DNA of 64,000 bases from Alphaproteobacteria bacterium (GTDB taxonomy: Bacteria; Pseudomonadota; Alphaproteobacteria; UBA8366; Aestuariispiraceae): NCBI GenBank assembly GCA_006844765.1, contig SPJV01000099.1:1-64000 (forward strand), written 5' to 3'. Positions 26,393 through 35,035 of the stretch are shown in pieces. Every line of letters begins with the position of its first letter. The first letter of the stretch is position 1. The notes under the pieces are model-generated. The model did not search any database. It saw nothing but the letters and a program-made list of their open reading frames with translations, and was not told where the DNA came from. The position numbers and the translations under genes are program-made.

Positions 26393-27403
26393 ATGAAACC
26401 AAATGCACCGAGTTTACCGAATAGCACTGCGGGAGAGGGCGAAAGCCCCAATCCGACATTAGACAGGAATTCGCAGGCGCCCTTTGATCCGGCCGCCTAT
26501 CGTCATGCGCTGGGCAGTTTTCTGACCGGCGTAACTGTCGTCGCCGCGCGTGATGCCGAGGGTGCTCCACGGGGCTTCACGGCCAATTCCTTTACGTCTG
26601 TCTCTCTGGACCCTCCCTTGATCCTCGTCTGTATCGGGGATCATGCACATAGCTATGATGTCTTTGCGTCCTGTGAGAGCTTCGCGGTCAGTGTTCTGGC
26701 GGCTGCACAGCGCGAGACCTCAAACCTCTTCGCATCGAAGGCCCCGGATAAGTTCGAGCAGGCGGATTGGCGGGAAGGTGTCGCCGGGGCACCGATCATT
26801 GACGACGCGTTAGGCTGGTTCGATTGCACCATCCATGACCGGGTGATCGCCGGGGATCACTTGATCCTGATTGGCCGTGTCGAGGCATTCGGTGAGGGCG
26901 AGGCGGCTCCGCTTGGTTTTCATCGCGGTGGTTATGTGGCGCTGAGTGATGCGGCTGATGCGAGAAGAGGCGGCGATGCTCTGCGGGTCGGGGCCATTGT
27001 TGAGCAGCAAGGCGCGGTGCTTCTGGTGGAGGAAGACGGGCAGCTTTCCCTACCAAGCGCAGATCGGTTGGGCCGCGATGGGGAGGATGATCCGGGCAGC
27101 CTGATCGGGCTGCTTGCGGCATTGGGGGCAGCGACTGCCTTGGGGCCGCTTTTCTCTGCCTATGAGCAAGCCGGCATCCAGCATCTCTTCTACCGCTGTG
27201 AGGCCCCACAAGAGGCGACGGGTCGCTTCATTGCCTTTGATCAGATTGACTGGGATCGGATCACCGATCCGGCAGAGCGGTCGATGTTGAAGCGCTATGC
27301 CGGGGAGCGCGAAAGCCTCGGCTTTGGAATTTACTTGGGCGGGGCGGAGCAGGGAGAAATCCACCACTCCCGACCCGGCGAAGAAAATGGGAGGAAAGCA
27401 TGA
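26393..27403 (+). CDS. Flavin reductase with C-terminal degenerate Nudix-like domain
   Basis: This 336-residue protein is a fusion. The N-terminal part (about 30-185) is a flavin reductase of the HpaC/RutF type, with FDPAAYRHALGSFLTGVTVVAA, GFTANSFTSVSLDPPL and the end GFHRGGYVAL. It reduces FMN or FAD with NAD(P)H for a partner monooxygenase. The C-terminal 150 residues start RVGAIVEQQGAVLLVEEDGQ like a Nudix fold, but the catalytic REx2EE helix is absent, so any hydrolase activity is doubtful. It overlaps the LLM monooxygenase gene by 4 nt, its likely partner. Confidence 0.85.
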   Translation: MKPNAPSLPNSTAGEGESPNPTLDRNSQAPFDPAAYRHALGSFLTGVTVVAARDAEGAPRGFTANSFTSVSLDPPLILVCIGDHAHSYDVFASCESFAVSVLAAAQRETSNLFASKAPDKFEQADWREGVAGAPIIDDALGWFDCTIHDRVIAGDHLILIGRVEAFGEGEAAPLGFHRGGYVALSDAADARRGGDALRVGAIVEQQGAVLLVEEDGQLSLPSADRLGRDGEDDPGSLIGLLAALGAATALGPLFSAYEQAGIQHLFYRCEAPQEATGRFIAFDQIDWDRITDPAERSMLKRYAGERESLGFGIYLGGAEQGEIHHSRPGEENGRKA

Positions 27404-28437
27404 AATTCTCACTCTTCGTTCATATGGAGCGATTGACCCCGGAAGACGACCAGACCCGGCTTTATGAGGAGTTTATCGAGCTTTGTGAACTTGCGGATAA
27501 GAGCGGCTTTCATGCGATCTGGACCGGTGAGCATCATGGTATGAATTTCACCATCGCGCCAAACCCATTTATCAGCTTGGCGGACTTGGCACGGCGAACC
27601 CAGAATGTGCGCCTGGGCACGGGAACGATCGTGGCTCCTTTCTGGCACCCGATCAAACTCGCCGGAGAGGCCGCGATGTGTGACCAGATCTGCGGGGGCA
27701 GGCTGGATATCGGCATCGCCCGCGGCGCCTATTCCTTCGAATATGAACGCATGCTGCCCGGCTTGGATGCCTGGGGCGCCGGTCAGCGCCTGCGGGAGAT
27801 GGTGCCGGCGATCAAGGGGCTATGGGAAGGGGACTACGCGCATGATGGGGAGTTCTGGCAGTTCCCCAAGACGACCTCTGCCCCCAAGCCCGTGCAGACA
27901 CCTCATCCACCGGTCTGGGTAGCGGCACGCGATCCGAATTCGCATGATTTTGCGGTGGCGAATGGCTGCAATGTGCAGGTAACACCGCTCTGGCTCGGTG
28001 ATGATGAGGTGGAGAGCCTGATGGGGCGCTTCAATGATGCCTGCACCGCTCATCCGGAGGTCGATCGGCCAAAGATCATGCTGCTGCGCCATACGTTCGT
28101 CGGTGAGGATGAGGCCGAAGTCGCCGGCGGGGCACGGGACATCAGCCGTTTCTATTGTTACTTCGGCGCCTGGTTCAAGAATGAACGACCGATCTCTCAA
28201 GGGGTGATTGAGCCGCTGACAGAAGAGGAAATGGCGGCGCTCGACATGTTCTCACCAGACGTGATGAGAAAGAACAATGTTGTCGGGACACCCGATGACG
28301 TCATTGCCCGGCTGAAGGCTTATGAAGCGCTTGGCTATGACGAATACAGTTTCTGGATCGATACCGGCATGTCGTATGAACGCAAACGCAAATCGTTGCA
28401 GATGTTCATCGATCATGTGATGCCGGCCTTTGCTTGA
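27400..28437 (+). CDS. LLM-class flavin-dependent monooxygenase (luciferase-like)
   Basis: This 345-residue TIM-barrel bacterial-luciferase-like enzyme has FHAIWTGEHHG, RLGTGTIVAPFWHPIKLAGEAAMCDQ and RLDIGIARGAYSFEYERM. These are typical of group members that use reduced FMN from a separate reductase to oxygenate a substrate. It overlaps the flavin reductase gene upstream and the DUF1185 gene's open frame downstream, so they form one unit. RutA, PyrA and alkanal monooxygenases are relatives. The substrate is unknown. Confidence 0.9.
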   Translation: MKFSLFVHMERLTPEDDQTRLYEEFIELCELADKSGFHAIWTGEHHGMNFTIAPNPFISLADLARRTQNVRLGTGTIVAPFWHPIKLAGEAAMCDQICGGRLDIGIARGAYSFEYERMLPGLDAWGAGQRLREMVPAIKGLWEGDYAHDGEFWQFPKTTSAPKPVQTPHPPVWVAARDPNSHDFAVANGCNVQVTPLWLGDDEVESLMGRFNDACTAHPEVDRPKIMLLRHTFVGEDEAEVAGGARDISRFYCYFGAWFKNERPISQGVIEPLTEEEMAALDMFSPDVMRKNNVVGTPDDVIARLKAYEALGYDEYSFWIDTGMSYERKRKSLQMFIDHVMPAFA

Positions 28438-28451
28438 GGGAGCGTGAGACA

Positions 28452-29054
28452 ATGACCGCAGAAATCCGTAAATTCGTGGACTATGTCGAAGAAGTGCATT
28501 TTGAAGGCGGGCGCGCGACCGAACAGCCGATCCTTATGATTGCGGCGGCGGCGGTCATACGAAATCCTTGGGCGGGAAGGGGTTTTGTCGAGAATCTGCG
28601 CCCGGAAGTCTCCGACTGCGCGCCGGGGCTTGGTGAAGCACTGACCGCACGGGTGTTGCGCCTTGCCGGGTCAGGGGATGCCGTTGAAGCCTATGGTAAA
28701 TCCGCTGTTGTCGGAGCGAATGGCGAAATCGAGCATGCTTCCGCCATGATCCACACCCTGCGCTTCGGGAATTACTTCCGCCGCGCCGTGGGGGCCGAGA
28801 CCTATTTGAGCTTCACCAATACGCGCGGTGGGCTTTGTGCGCCCATTCAAATTCCGTTGATGCATAAAAATGATGCCGGTCAGCGCTCGCATTATCTTAC
28901 CGTCGATTTTCGGATAGCGGATGCGCCGGCCGCGGATGAGATTGTGGTCGCACTTGGCGCCGCGACGGGGGGGAGGGCACATCCCCGCATTGGGAACCGC
29001 TATCAGGATATTGAAGAAATGAAGACGGCAGGCGAAGACACGGTGGTGTCGTGA
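28452..29054 (+). CDS. Amino acid synthesis family protein (DUF1185/AA_synth)
   Basis: This 200-residue protein matches the small family named amino acid synthesis (PF06684-like): VDYVEEVHFEGGR near the start, AAAAVIRNPWAGRG, EAYGKSAVVGANGEIEHASAMIH, and a C-terminal GGRAHPRIGNRYQD. Despite the name no clear activity is established to my knowledge. Members often lie in heterocycle or amide catabolic clusters. The ATG at 28452 has GGGAG upstream. It sits between the monooxygenase and hydrolase genes with overlap to the latter. Confidence 0.8.
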   Translation: MTAEIRKFVDYVEEVHFEGGRATEQPILMIAAAAVIRNPWAGRGFVENLRPEVSDCAPGLGEALTARVLRLAGSGDAVEAYGKSAVVGANGEIEHASAMIHTLRFGNYFRRAVGAETYLSFTNTRGGLCAPIQIPLMHKNDAGQRSHYLTVDFRIADAPAADEIVVALGAATGGRAHPRIGNRYQDIEEMKTAGEDTVVS

Positions 29055-29899
29055 CGATGCCGGATGTTTGGCCGGGCCCCGGCTTTATTCCGCCACCACT
29101 GCATAACCAACTGCGCGATAAGGTACAGGCTGGAACCTTCTTTGATGTGATGGGGGAGGGGCCGGCGGTTGTCCTGCTCCATGGTGTCGGCCTTGATATG
29201 GCAATGTGGGCTCCGGTGGCGGAGCGGCTGGCGCAGCGCTTTACAGTCATTCGCTTTGACATGTTGGGGCATGGTGGCAGTGCAAAGCCTGCCGGGAATG
29301 TCGGGCTCAGCGATTATGTGAAGCAGCTCGCCGATATGGCAGATTACTTTCAGCTCGAGAGGTTCGCACTGGTCGGCTTCTCCATGGGGGCATTGATTGC
29401 CCGCGCTTATGCGGTGTCTTCCTCTGACCGCCTGTCTAAACTCTGCCTGATGAGCGGTGTTTATGATCGGACAGAAGAACAGCGTGCCGCCGTCGCCGGG
29501 CGCCTCGCCACAGCGCGCGAAGATGGGCCGGGAGAGATCATAGAGGCCGCTTTGGGTCGCTGGTTCACGGATGACTTCAGAACGCGGGCGCCGGATGTTT
29601 TGAAAGCCGTCCGCGACCGGCTGGAGCAGAATGACCGAAACGGTTTCCTTGCGGCTTATGCGGTATTTGCGGAGGCTGATAGGGCGGCATCGGACAGGCT
29701 CAATCAAATCGCCTGTCCGACCTTGGTCTCGACTGGGGCGCTCGATAGCGGGTCGACCGGTGCGATGGCCTCCGCGCTTGCGGCTGAAATCCCTGGTGCC
29801 CAAACTGAGATATGGGACGGGTTAGCGCATTTGGCCCCCCTTGAAGCGCCGGACAGCGTGGCCGCGTCACTGGAGAATTTTTTGGATCGGGAGGAGTAG
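29051..29899 (+). CDS. Alpha/beta-fold hydrolase
   Basis: This 282-residue alpha/beta hydrolase has the oxyanion motif LLHGVGLD, the nucleophile elbow GFSMGA (Ser near residue 115), an acid residue in the STGALDSGS region and a catalytic His in DGLAHLAP. Like RutD or 3-oxoadipate enol-lactonase-type enzymes, it could open a lactone or hydrolyse an amide made by the monooxygenase. It starts with GTG overlapped by the preceding stop (GTGA), with a second candidate ATG two codons on. Confidence 0.85.
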   Translation: MTMPDVWPGPGFIPPPLHNQLRDKVQAGTFFDVMGEGPAVVLLHGVGLDMAMWAPVAERLAQRFTVIRFDMLGHGGSAKPAGNVGLSDYVKQLADMADYFQLERFALVGFSMGALIARAYAVSSSDRLSKLCLMSGVYDRTEEQRAAVAGRLATAREDGPGEIIEAALGRWFTDDFRTRAPDVLKAVRDRLEQNDRNGFLAAYAVFAEADRAASDRLNQIACPTLVSTGALDSGSTGAMASALAAEIPGAQTEIWDGLAHLAPLEAPDSVAASLENFLDREE

Positions 29900-29905
29900 G
29901 ACAGG

Positions 29906-31390
29906 ATGAGCGGCTTGCAACGGTTTCAGCACTATATCGACGGCGAATTCAGTGATGCGGAGGACGGTCGGACCTTTGAAAGCATTGATCCCGCGACTGA
30001 AAAGCCCTGGGCATTGATGCCGGAAGCGCGGGAAACGGATGTGGACCGGGCCGTAGCCGCAGCCCGCCGGGCCCTCAAATCCGGCCCTTGGGCAACAATG
30101 ACCGCGACGGAGCGCGGCCGCCTGTTATACCGCTTGGGAGACCTGTTGACTGAAAAGGCCGCCATGTTTGCGGAGATCGAAACCCGGGATACCGGCAAGA
30201 TCATTCGCGAAACAACCGGGCAGGCTGCCTATATGGGCAGTTTCTACCGTTATTATGGTGGCCTGGCGGATAAGATCGAAGGATCGACCCTGCCGGTCGA
30301 CAAGCCGGATATGATCGCGATGACGGTGCGGGAGCCGATTGGTGTCGTCGCCGGCGTGGTGCCCTGGAACTCGCAGCTTTTCCTGTCCGCAACCAAGATC
30401 GCGCCTGCCTTAGCTGCGGGGAATACCATTGTCATCAAGGCATCCGAAATGGGTCCTGCCCCGATGCTGGCCTTTGCCAAGCTTGTGGAGGAAGTCGGCT
30501 TCCCACCTGGCGTGATCAACATCGTGACCGGCTTCGGCGATACTTGCGGGCGGGCGCTGACCGCCCATCCGGATGTTGCGCGGGTTGCTTTCACTGGTGG
30601 CCCAGGGACCGCGCGCCATGTGATCCGGAACTCGGCAGAGAATTTCGCGCTGGTCTCGCTTGAACTCGGTGGGAAATCGCCGGTTCTGGTGTTCGGCGAT
30701 GCTGATATCGATTCCGCAGCGAATGCGATCACAGCCGGTATTTTTGGTGCGGCGGGGCAGTCCTGTGTCGCCGGCTCCAGGCTCATCGTGCAGGAGGATG
30801 TGGCGGAGACATTAGTCGCTCAGTTGGCCGAGAAGGCCGGGCGCATTCGCATCGGCAATCCCATGCTCCAGGAAACCGAGATTGGACCTCTTTGCACTCA
30901 GGCGCAGCGGGATCACATAGAATCCGCGCTCGCGGATACCTTGGCAGCGGGGGGAGAGTTGGTCTGTGGCGGTGCGCGACCGGAGGGGTTGGAGACGGGA
31001 TACTATTTCCAGCCAACCATCGTCCGATGTCCGGCAAGCGGCGTGCGCACCCTGGAAGAGGAGCTTTTCGGCCCGGTCCTGTCCGTTCGCACCTTCAAGA
31101 CGGAAGATGAGGCCTTGGCGATCGCGAATGACAGCCGTTTCGGCCTCGCCGGGGGGATCTTTACGAAAGATATCGCCCGCGCGATGCGTCTGGCACGGGC
31201 AATCGAATCCGGCATCGCTTGGGTGAATACCTATCGCGTCGTTTCCCCCGTCGCGCCCTTTGGCGGCTATAAGCAAAGTGGCAATGGGCGAGAGGGTGGT
31301 CAGGCGATGATCGAGGACTACACCCGCACCAAGACCATTTGGATCAATACCTCCGATGCGCCAATCGGCGATCCTTTTGTTATGCGGTGA
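29906..31390 (+). CDS. NAD(P)-dependent aldehyde dehydrogenase
   Basis: This 494-residue enzyme has all ALDH motifs: VVPWNSQLF, FTGGPGTARHV, the general base Glu in LELGGKSPVL, the catalytic Cys in GAAGQSCVAGSR, and EELFGPVLSV. It oxidises an aldehyde, probably the product of the preceding steps, to an acid. It is the last gene of the 26393-31390 unit. The best family guess is the betaine/semialdehyde type, but specificity is unknown. Confidence 0.92.
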   Translation: MSGLQRFQHYIDGEFSDAEDGRTFESIDPATEKPWALMPEARETDVDRAVAAARRALKSGPWATMTATERGRLLYRLGDLLTEKAAMFAEIETRDTGKIIRETTGQAAYMGSFYRYYGGLADKIEGSTLPVDKPDMIAMTVREPIGVVAGVVPWNSQLFLSATKIAPALAAGNTIVIKASEMGPAPMLAFAKLVEEVGFPPGVINIVTGFGDTCGRALTAHPDVARVAFTGGPGTARHVIRNSAENFALVSLELGGKSPVLVFGDADIDSAANAITAGIFGAAGQSCVAGSRLIVQEDVAETLVAQLAEKAGRIRIGNPMLQETEIGPLCTQAQRDHIESALADTLAAGGELVCGGARPEGLETGYYFQPTIVRCPASGVRTLEEELFGPVLSVRTFKTEDEALAIANDSRFGLAGGIFTKDIARAMRLARAIESGIAWVNTYRVVSPVAPFGGYKQSGNGREGGQAMIEDYTRTKTIWINTSDAPIGDPFVMR

Positions 31391-31405
31391 CAAGTCACCG
31401 TTGTC

Positions 31406-31423
31406 CTGACAGAAGCCTGTCAG
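31406..31423 (+). terminator. Short hairpin after the aldehyde dehydrogenase gene
   Basis: CTGACAG and CTGTCAG pair over 7 bp with an AAGC loop, 16 nt past the stop. There is no U-run, so termination would be weak or Rho-assisted. Confidence 0.3.
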
Positions 31424-31477
31424 TAGTGGGCGTCAATTTAGATTGCTCGCACGGATGAACTCAGGTCCGGTAGGTCG

Positions 31478-32419
31478 ATGTCAGGACAGCAGCAACAGTA
31501 CCGAAACCTCCCCGCCGTCGCAGCCATTTCTGCTGCCGTATTGGCGCTATCGCTGGGCGATTCCCTGATTAAGGCGCTGGGTGTTTCGATGCCGCTTTGG
31601 CAGTTGTTTGTGCTGAGGTCATTGATTGGCCTTGTCTTGCTGTTGGGCATTGGAATCGCAACGGGAAAGGCCATCAAGCAGGCCTGTATCCCGCGCCGAC
31701 CGGGCTGGACAGCGTTGCGAAGCGTGATGCTGGCGGCGCTCTGGACTTTCTACTACACAGCGGTGGCCAAGGTGCCGCTCGCGACGGTATCTGCGGTTGC
31801 CTACACATCCCCTATCTTTATCGCAGTCCTCGCTGTCTTGTTTAAGGGCGAGAGACTTAGCCTTATCAGGATCGCTGCGGTTCTAGGTGGGTTTATCGGG
31901 GTGTTGCTGGTGTTGCAGCCCAATCCCGCGACGTTCGATCCCTACGCGTTATTGCCGCTGTTATCGGCGATACTCTATGCGGGGGGGATGATCCTGACCG
32001 GGACGAAATGCGCGGAAGAAGACCCCTTCTGCCTGGTCGTTTCTTTGGTCTTGGCGTTTCTCGCTGTAGGGGCCGGACTTGGGATCGGTTCGCTCGCCAA
32101 TATAGGCGGGGAGGGCAGTACGTTCCTAGCACAACGGCTTTTGTCACCATGGGTGGCTGTCGGCTGGGTGGAGCTCCTGGCGATGCTGGGGCTGGCGTTG
32201 TCGATGCTTGTCGGTGCGATGGGTGCTGCCTATGCGTACCAAGTAGGTCGGGCCACGACAGTTGCCTGTTTCGACTATCTGTATCTGGTCTTTGTGGTGC
32301 TGTGGGGCTGGGTCTTTTTTGCGGAGCGTACCGATTTTATCGGCATCGCCGGGATCGCGCTCATTGTGGTAGGCGGATTAATGACGCTCGACCGCAAGAA
32401 CGGTCGAGCGTCTGACTAA
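31478..32419 (+). CDS. EamA-family (DMT) exporter
   Basis: This 313-residue protein has ten hydrophobic segments in two EamA repeats. Typical features are LALSLGDSLIKALGV at the start of repeat 1, YTSPIFIAVLAVLFKGERL at its end, and YLYLVFVVLWGWVFFAERTD in repeat 2. DMT carriers export metabolites or amino acids. The last codons (TLDRKNGRASD) also encode a 12-bp perfect hairpin that lies between this gene and convergent rpoH. Confidence 0.87.
   Translation: MSGQQQQYRNLPAVAAISAAVLALSLGDSLIKALGVSMPLWQLFVLRSLIGLVLLLGIGIATGKAIKQACIPRRPGWTALRSVMLAALWTFYYTAVAKVPLATVSAVAYTSPIFIAVLAVLFKGERLSLIRIAAVLGGFIGVLLVLQPNPATFDPYALLPLLSAILYAGGMILTGTKCAEEDPFCLVVSLVLAFLAVGAGLGIGSLANIGGEGSTFLAQRLLSPWVAVGWVELLAMLGLALSMLVGAMGAAYAYQVGRATTVACFDYLYLVFVVLWGWVFFAERTDFIGIAGIALIVVGGLMTLDRKNGRASD
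32383..32412. terminator. Bidirectional hairpin inside the exporter 3' end
   Basis: GACGCTCGACCG (32383-32394) and CGGTCGAGCGTC (32401-32412) form a 12-bp perfect stem with a 6-nt loop. It overlaps the last codons of the EamA gene and lies 32 nt past the rpoH stop on the other strand. Neither side has a strong U-run. It probably blocks read-through or protects 3' ends for both convergent genes. Confidence 0.5.
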
Positions 32420-32443
32420 ATTCATGGGAAATGTTGTTTCGTT

Positions 32444-33343
32444 TTAGGCGGCGCTGGTCAGGTTTTGCTCAACCGCCATGTTGCGCATTGCCTTTTGCAG
32501 CTTTTCAAAGGCGCGGACCTCGATCTGGCGAACACGCTCCCGGCTGACACCATATTCCTGGCTTAGATCTTCCAGGGTCTTGGCATCTTCAGTCAGGCGG
32601 CGTTCGGTCAGGATATGACGCTCGCGTTCATTCAAGGTCTTCATGGCATCCTGCAGCATGACCCGGCGCAAGCCCAGTTCTTCAGTCTCCGCGAAACTGG
32701 CTTCCTGGTTCTGGCTGTCATCTTCCAACCAATCCTGCCACTCACCATCACCATCCACACGCAGTGGAGCGTTTAGCGAGCTGTCACTGCCGGCAAGCCG
32801 ACGGTTCATGTTGATCACATCCTGCTCGGGAACCGAAAGCTCCTCAGAGATCTTCGCGACCGTTTCAGGCGCCAGATCGCCATCCTCAAACGCTTGAAGA
32901 CGGCCCTTGATCTTACGCAGATTGAAGAAAAGTTTCTTCTGCGCGGCGGTGGTTCCCATCTTAACCAGGGACCAGCTGTGCAGGATGTATTCCTGGATCG
33001 AGGCGCGAATCCACCACATGGCATAGGTTGCCAGGCGGAAGCCTTTGTCCGGATCGAAGCGTTTGACCGCCTGCATCATCCCGACATTGCCTTCAGAGAT
33101 CAGTTCTGCGACCGGTAATCCGTACCCGCGATAGCCCATCGCAATCTTGGCAACCAGGCGCAAATGGCTGGTCACGAGTTGATGGGCGGCTTCACGGTCG
33201 CCCTGCTCCTGCCATTGTTTGGCGAGCATGAATTCCTGCTCCGGCGCCAACATGGGGAACTTCCGGATTTGATTCAAATAGCGCTGAAGATTGCCCTCCG
33301 GCGTTAAGGCCGGGATGTTCGAAACTGCGCTTGTATTGCTCAT
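32444..33343 (-). CDS. rpoH: RNA polymerase heat-shock sigma factor RpoH
   Basis: This 299-residue sigma-32 factor has region 2 with ELISEGNVGMMQAVKRFDPDKGFRLATYA split around the -10-binding helix. The diagnostic RpoH box appears as QKKLFFNLR, and region 4 has LEDLSQEYGVSRERVRQIEVRA for -35 recognition. It directs heat-shock transcription. The length is normal. It is preceded by a 230-nt gap with a candidate housekeeping promoter and an AGAGGTTCAGGA ribosome region. Many alphaproteobacteria have two rpoH copies; only one is seen here. Confidence 0.96.
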   Translation of the reverse strand: MSNTSAVSNIPALTPEGNLQRYLNQIRKFPMLAPEQEFMLAKQWQEQGDREAAHQLVTSHLRLVAKIAMGYRGYGLPVAELISEGNVGMMQAVKRFDPDKGFRLATYAMWWIRASIQEYILHSWSLVKMGTTAAQKKLFFNLRKIKGRLQAFEDGDLAPETVAKISEELSVPEQDVINMNRRLAGSDSSLNAPLRVDGDGEWQDWLEDDSQNQEASFAETEELGLRRVMLQDAMKTLNERERHILTERRLTEDAKTLEDLSQEYGVSRERVRQIEVRAFEKLQKAMRNMAVEQNLTSAA

Positions 33344-33435
33344 TTTCCTGAACCTCTTTCCCTTTAACGGGCGCTTCCGATAACTTGCCTGCTACGAACC
33401 GCTAGCGACCGTCTTCCTGAAGCACCATTTGGTGA

Positions 33436-33462
33436 ATAGTAACCCGAATTACAATGGGTCAA
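33436..33462 (-). promoter_or_regulatory. Candidate promoter for rpoH
   Basis: On the minus strand TTGACC (33457-33462) is followed at 15-18 nt by TACTAT or TATTCA, within the 228-nt gap between rluD and rpoH. The -35 element is good and the -10 weak or badly spaced, so this is tentative. No clear sigma-32-type promoter is visible in the gap. Confidence 0.3.
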
Positions 33463-33571
33463 TAGGCAATCCTATGACACAAATTTGTGATCTTAAGGAT
33501 ACAATCACCCGTGTTTTCTGCTCATTAAGTATGTTCAGAATAAGGCGTGATGGTGAAATTCGCGTGTCTTC

Positions 33572-34600
33572 TCACTCTTTGAGGAGTCCTAAATCAGAGA
33601 GCAAGCCATTGAAATCAGGGGGCGGCGGTGCCTCAAAGCGCAGTTGCTCGCCGGTTTCAGGATGGACAAAGCCCAAAATAGCGGCATGCAGGGCCTGACG
33701 TGGGAAACTTGCTGCGGCTTCCGCCTTGTTGCCCAGGGCTACCCGGCGCGCCTTCGTGCCCCGTCCATAGACGTGATCGCCAATCAGCGGGTGACCGATA
33801 TGGGCCATGTGAACCCTGATCTGATGGGTGCGCCCGGTTTCGAGCCGACAATCAACCAGGGCTGCCCCGCGGGCCGCGCTGCTCAGGACACGATAATGCG
33901 TTACTGCCGGTTTCCCCTGATTTCCAGGCCGAACCGCCATGCACTTCCTGTCTCTGGGATTGCGCCCAATATTGCCTTCAATCCGACCTTCTAAGGCATT
34001 GGGCCTGCCATATATCACGGCACGATAGTGCCGGTCGATATCGTGGCTGGCAAAGCGCGTCGCTAAGTTGTGATGCACGGTTTCAGTTTTTGCGACGACA
34101 AGAAGGCCGCTTGTGTCTTTATCGATCCGATGGACGATCCCGGGACGCGCGACCCCGCCAATGCCTTTCAGGCTGTCGCCACAGTGGTGCAGCAGGGCAT
34201 TGACCAGTGTTCCGTCAAGGTTCCCCGGCGCCGGATGGACAACCATGCCGGCTGGCTTATCGACCACAATCAAGCCCTCATCTTCATAGATGATGTTCAG
34301 TGGGATTGGCTGTGGTTCGGGTTCCGCAGCAATTGGTGTCGGAATTCGCAAGGTCCAGGTCTCTCCCGGTTTGACCCGGTAGGAGGGCTCCGATACTGTC
34401 CCGGCCGCGTTGACGGCCCGCCCGTCGCGGATCAGTGCCTGAAGGCGTGTCCGCGTGAAATCAGGCAGGGAGCCGGCAAGGAAGCGGTCAAGCCTATCGC
34501 CGGCCGCCTCCTCCGGAACCGCAATCGCATGCGTTTCGCCCTCGTTGGAGGGGTCCTCGGCGGTATCGCCATCAAGAATGAAGTCGGAGTCATCGGCCAT
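33572..34600 (-). CDS. rluD: Ribosomal large subunit pseudouridine synthase RluD-type
   Basis: This 342-residue enzyme has an N-terminal S4 RNA-binding domain (DRLDRFLAGSLPDFTRTRLQ) and a RluA/RluD catalytic domain. The catalytic Asp is in HRIDKDTSGLLVVAKT, and the C-terminal motif is CRLETGRTHQIRVHMAHIGHP. It modifies helix 69 uridines of 23S rRNA. I chose the ATG at 34600 over a TTG at 34612. This ATG overlaps the ATG of the divergent membrane-protein gene on the other strand. Confidence 0.93.
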   Translation of the reverse strand: MADDSDFILDGDTAEDPSNEGETHAIAVPEEAAGDRLDRFLAGSLPDFTRTRLQALIRDGRAVNAAGTVSEPSYRVKPGETWTLRIPTPIAAEPEPQPIPLNIIYEDEGLIVVDKPAGMVVHPAPGNLDGTLVNALLHHCGDSLKGIGGVARPGIVHRIDKDTSGLLVVAKTETVHHNLATRFASHDIDRHYRAVIYGRPNALEGRIEGNIGRNPRDRKCMAVRPGNQGKPAVTHYRVLSSAARGAALVDCRLETGRTHQIRVHMAHIGHPLIGDHVYGRGTKARRVALGNKAEAAASFPRQALHAAILGFVHPETGEQLRFEAPPPPDFNGLLSDLGLLKE

Positions 34601-34877
34601 GCAGGGGCTCAAGTTTCTGGTTATCTTCCTGGGTGTATTGATCGTAATCGGCCTGGGTATCCTGGTTTACGGGATTGCGACAAAGGCTGGCAAGCTTGCT
34701 GACGGTCCGGCAACTGTTGAGGCTGCGTCTGTGACATTGCCTGAAGGGGCTACGATTGTTGAGATGACCTCGGGTGAGGGGCGGCTCTATCTACATGTTG
34801 AAGGTCCCGATGCCGGGCAGTCGATCTATATCTTCGATGATCGCGGACGCCATCTGGGAACAATCGACCTCAACTAA
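34599..34877 (+). CDS. Small single-pass membrane protein (DUF6476-like)
   Basis: This 92-residue protein has one membrane helix (FLVIFLGVLIVIGLGILVYGI). A periplasmic or cytosolic beta-rich domain of about 65 residues follows (VTLPEGATIVEMTSGEGRLYLHVEG, split by turns), ending in DDRGRHLGTIDLN. Such small proteins lie beside rluD in several Alphaproteobacteria; function unknown. A longer frame exists from 34455, but it runs antisense through rluD. The ATG at 34599 shares two bases with the rluD start codon on the opposite strand. Confidence 0.75.
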   Translation: MQGLKFLVIFLGVLIVIGLGILVYGIATKAGKLADGPATVEAASVTLPEGATIVEMTSGEGRLYLHVEGPDAGQSIYIFDDRGRHLGTIDLN

Positions 34878-34895
34878 TCCCGCGACGCATGGGGC

Positions 34896-34928
34896 AAAAA
34901 AAGCCGGCGCAGCACTGCTGGTCTTTTT
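34896..34928 (+). terminator. Putative terminator after the small membrane protein gene
   Basis: AAAAAGCC pairs with GGTCTTTTT (one bulged T) around an inner AGC/GCT stem, 18 nt past the stop at 34877. The T5 run supports Rho-independent termination, though the stem is interrupted. Confidence 0.4.
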
Positions 34929-34990
34929 CGATATGCTAATATCGGTGATGTTGATATCCCCGATGTCGAAATCCTCAACCTGAAATGAAA

Positions 34991-35010
34991 AGGCCGCCCG
35001 GAGGCGGCCT
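34991..35010 (-). terminator. Rho-independent terminator of rpmG
   Basis: AGGCCGCC and GGCGGCCT form an 8-bp stem with a 4-nt loop, followed on the minus strand by TTTCATTT. It lies 25 nt past the rpmG stop. Confidence 0.75.
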
Positions 35011-35035
35011 CATACAAATGATATCCCGAAGGACA

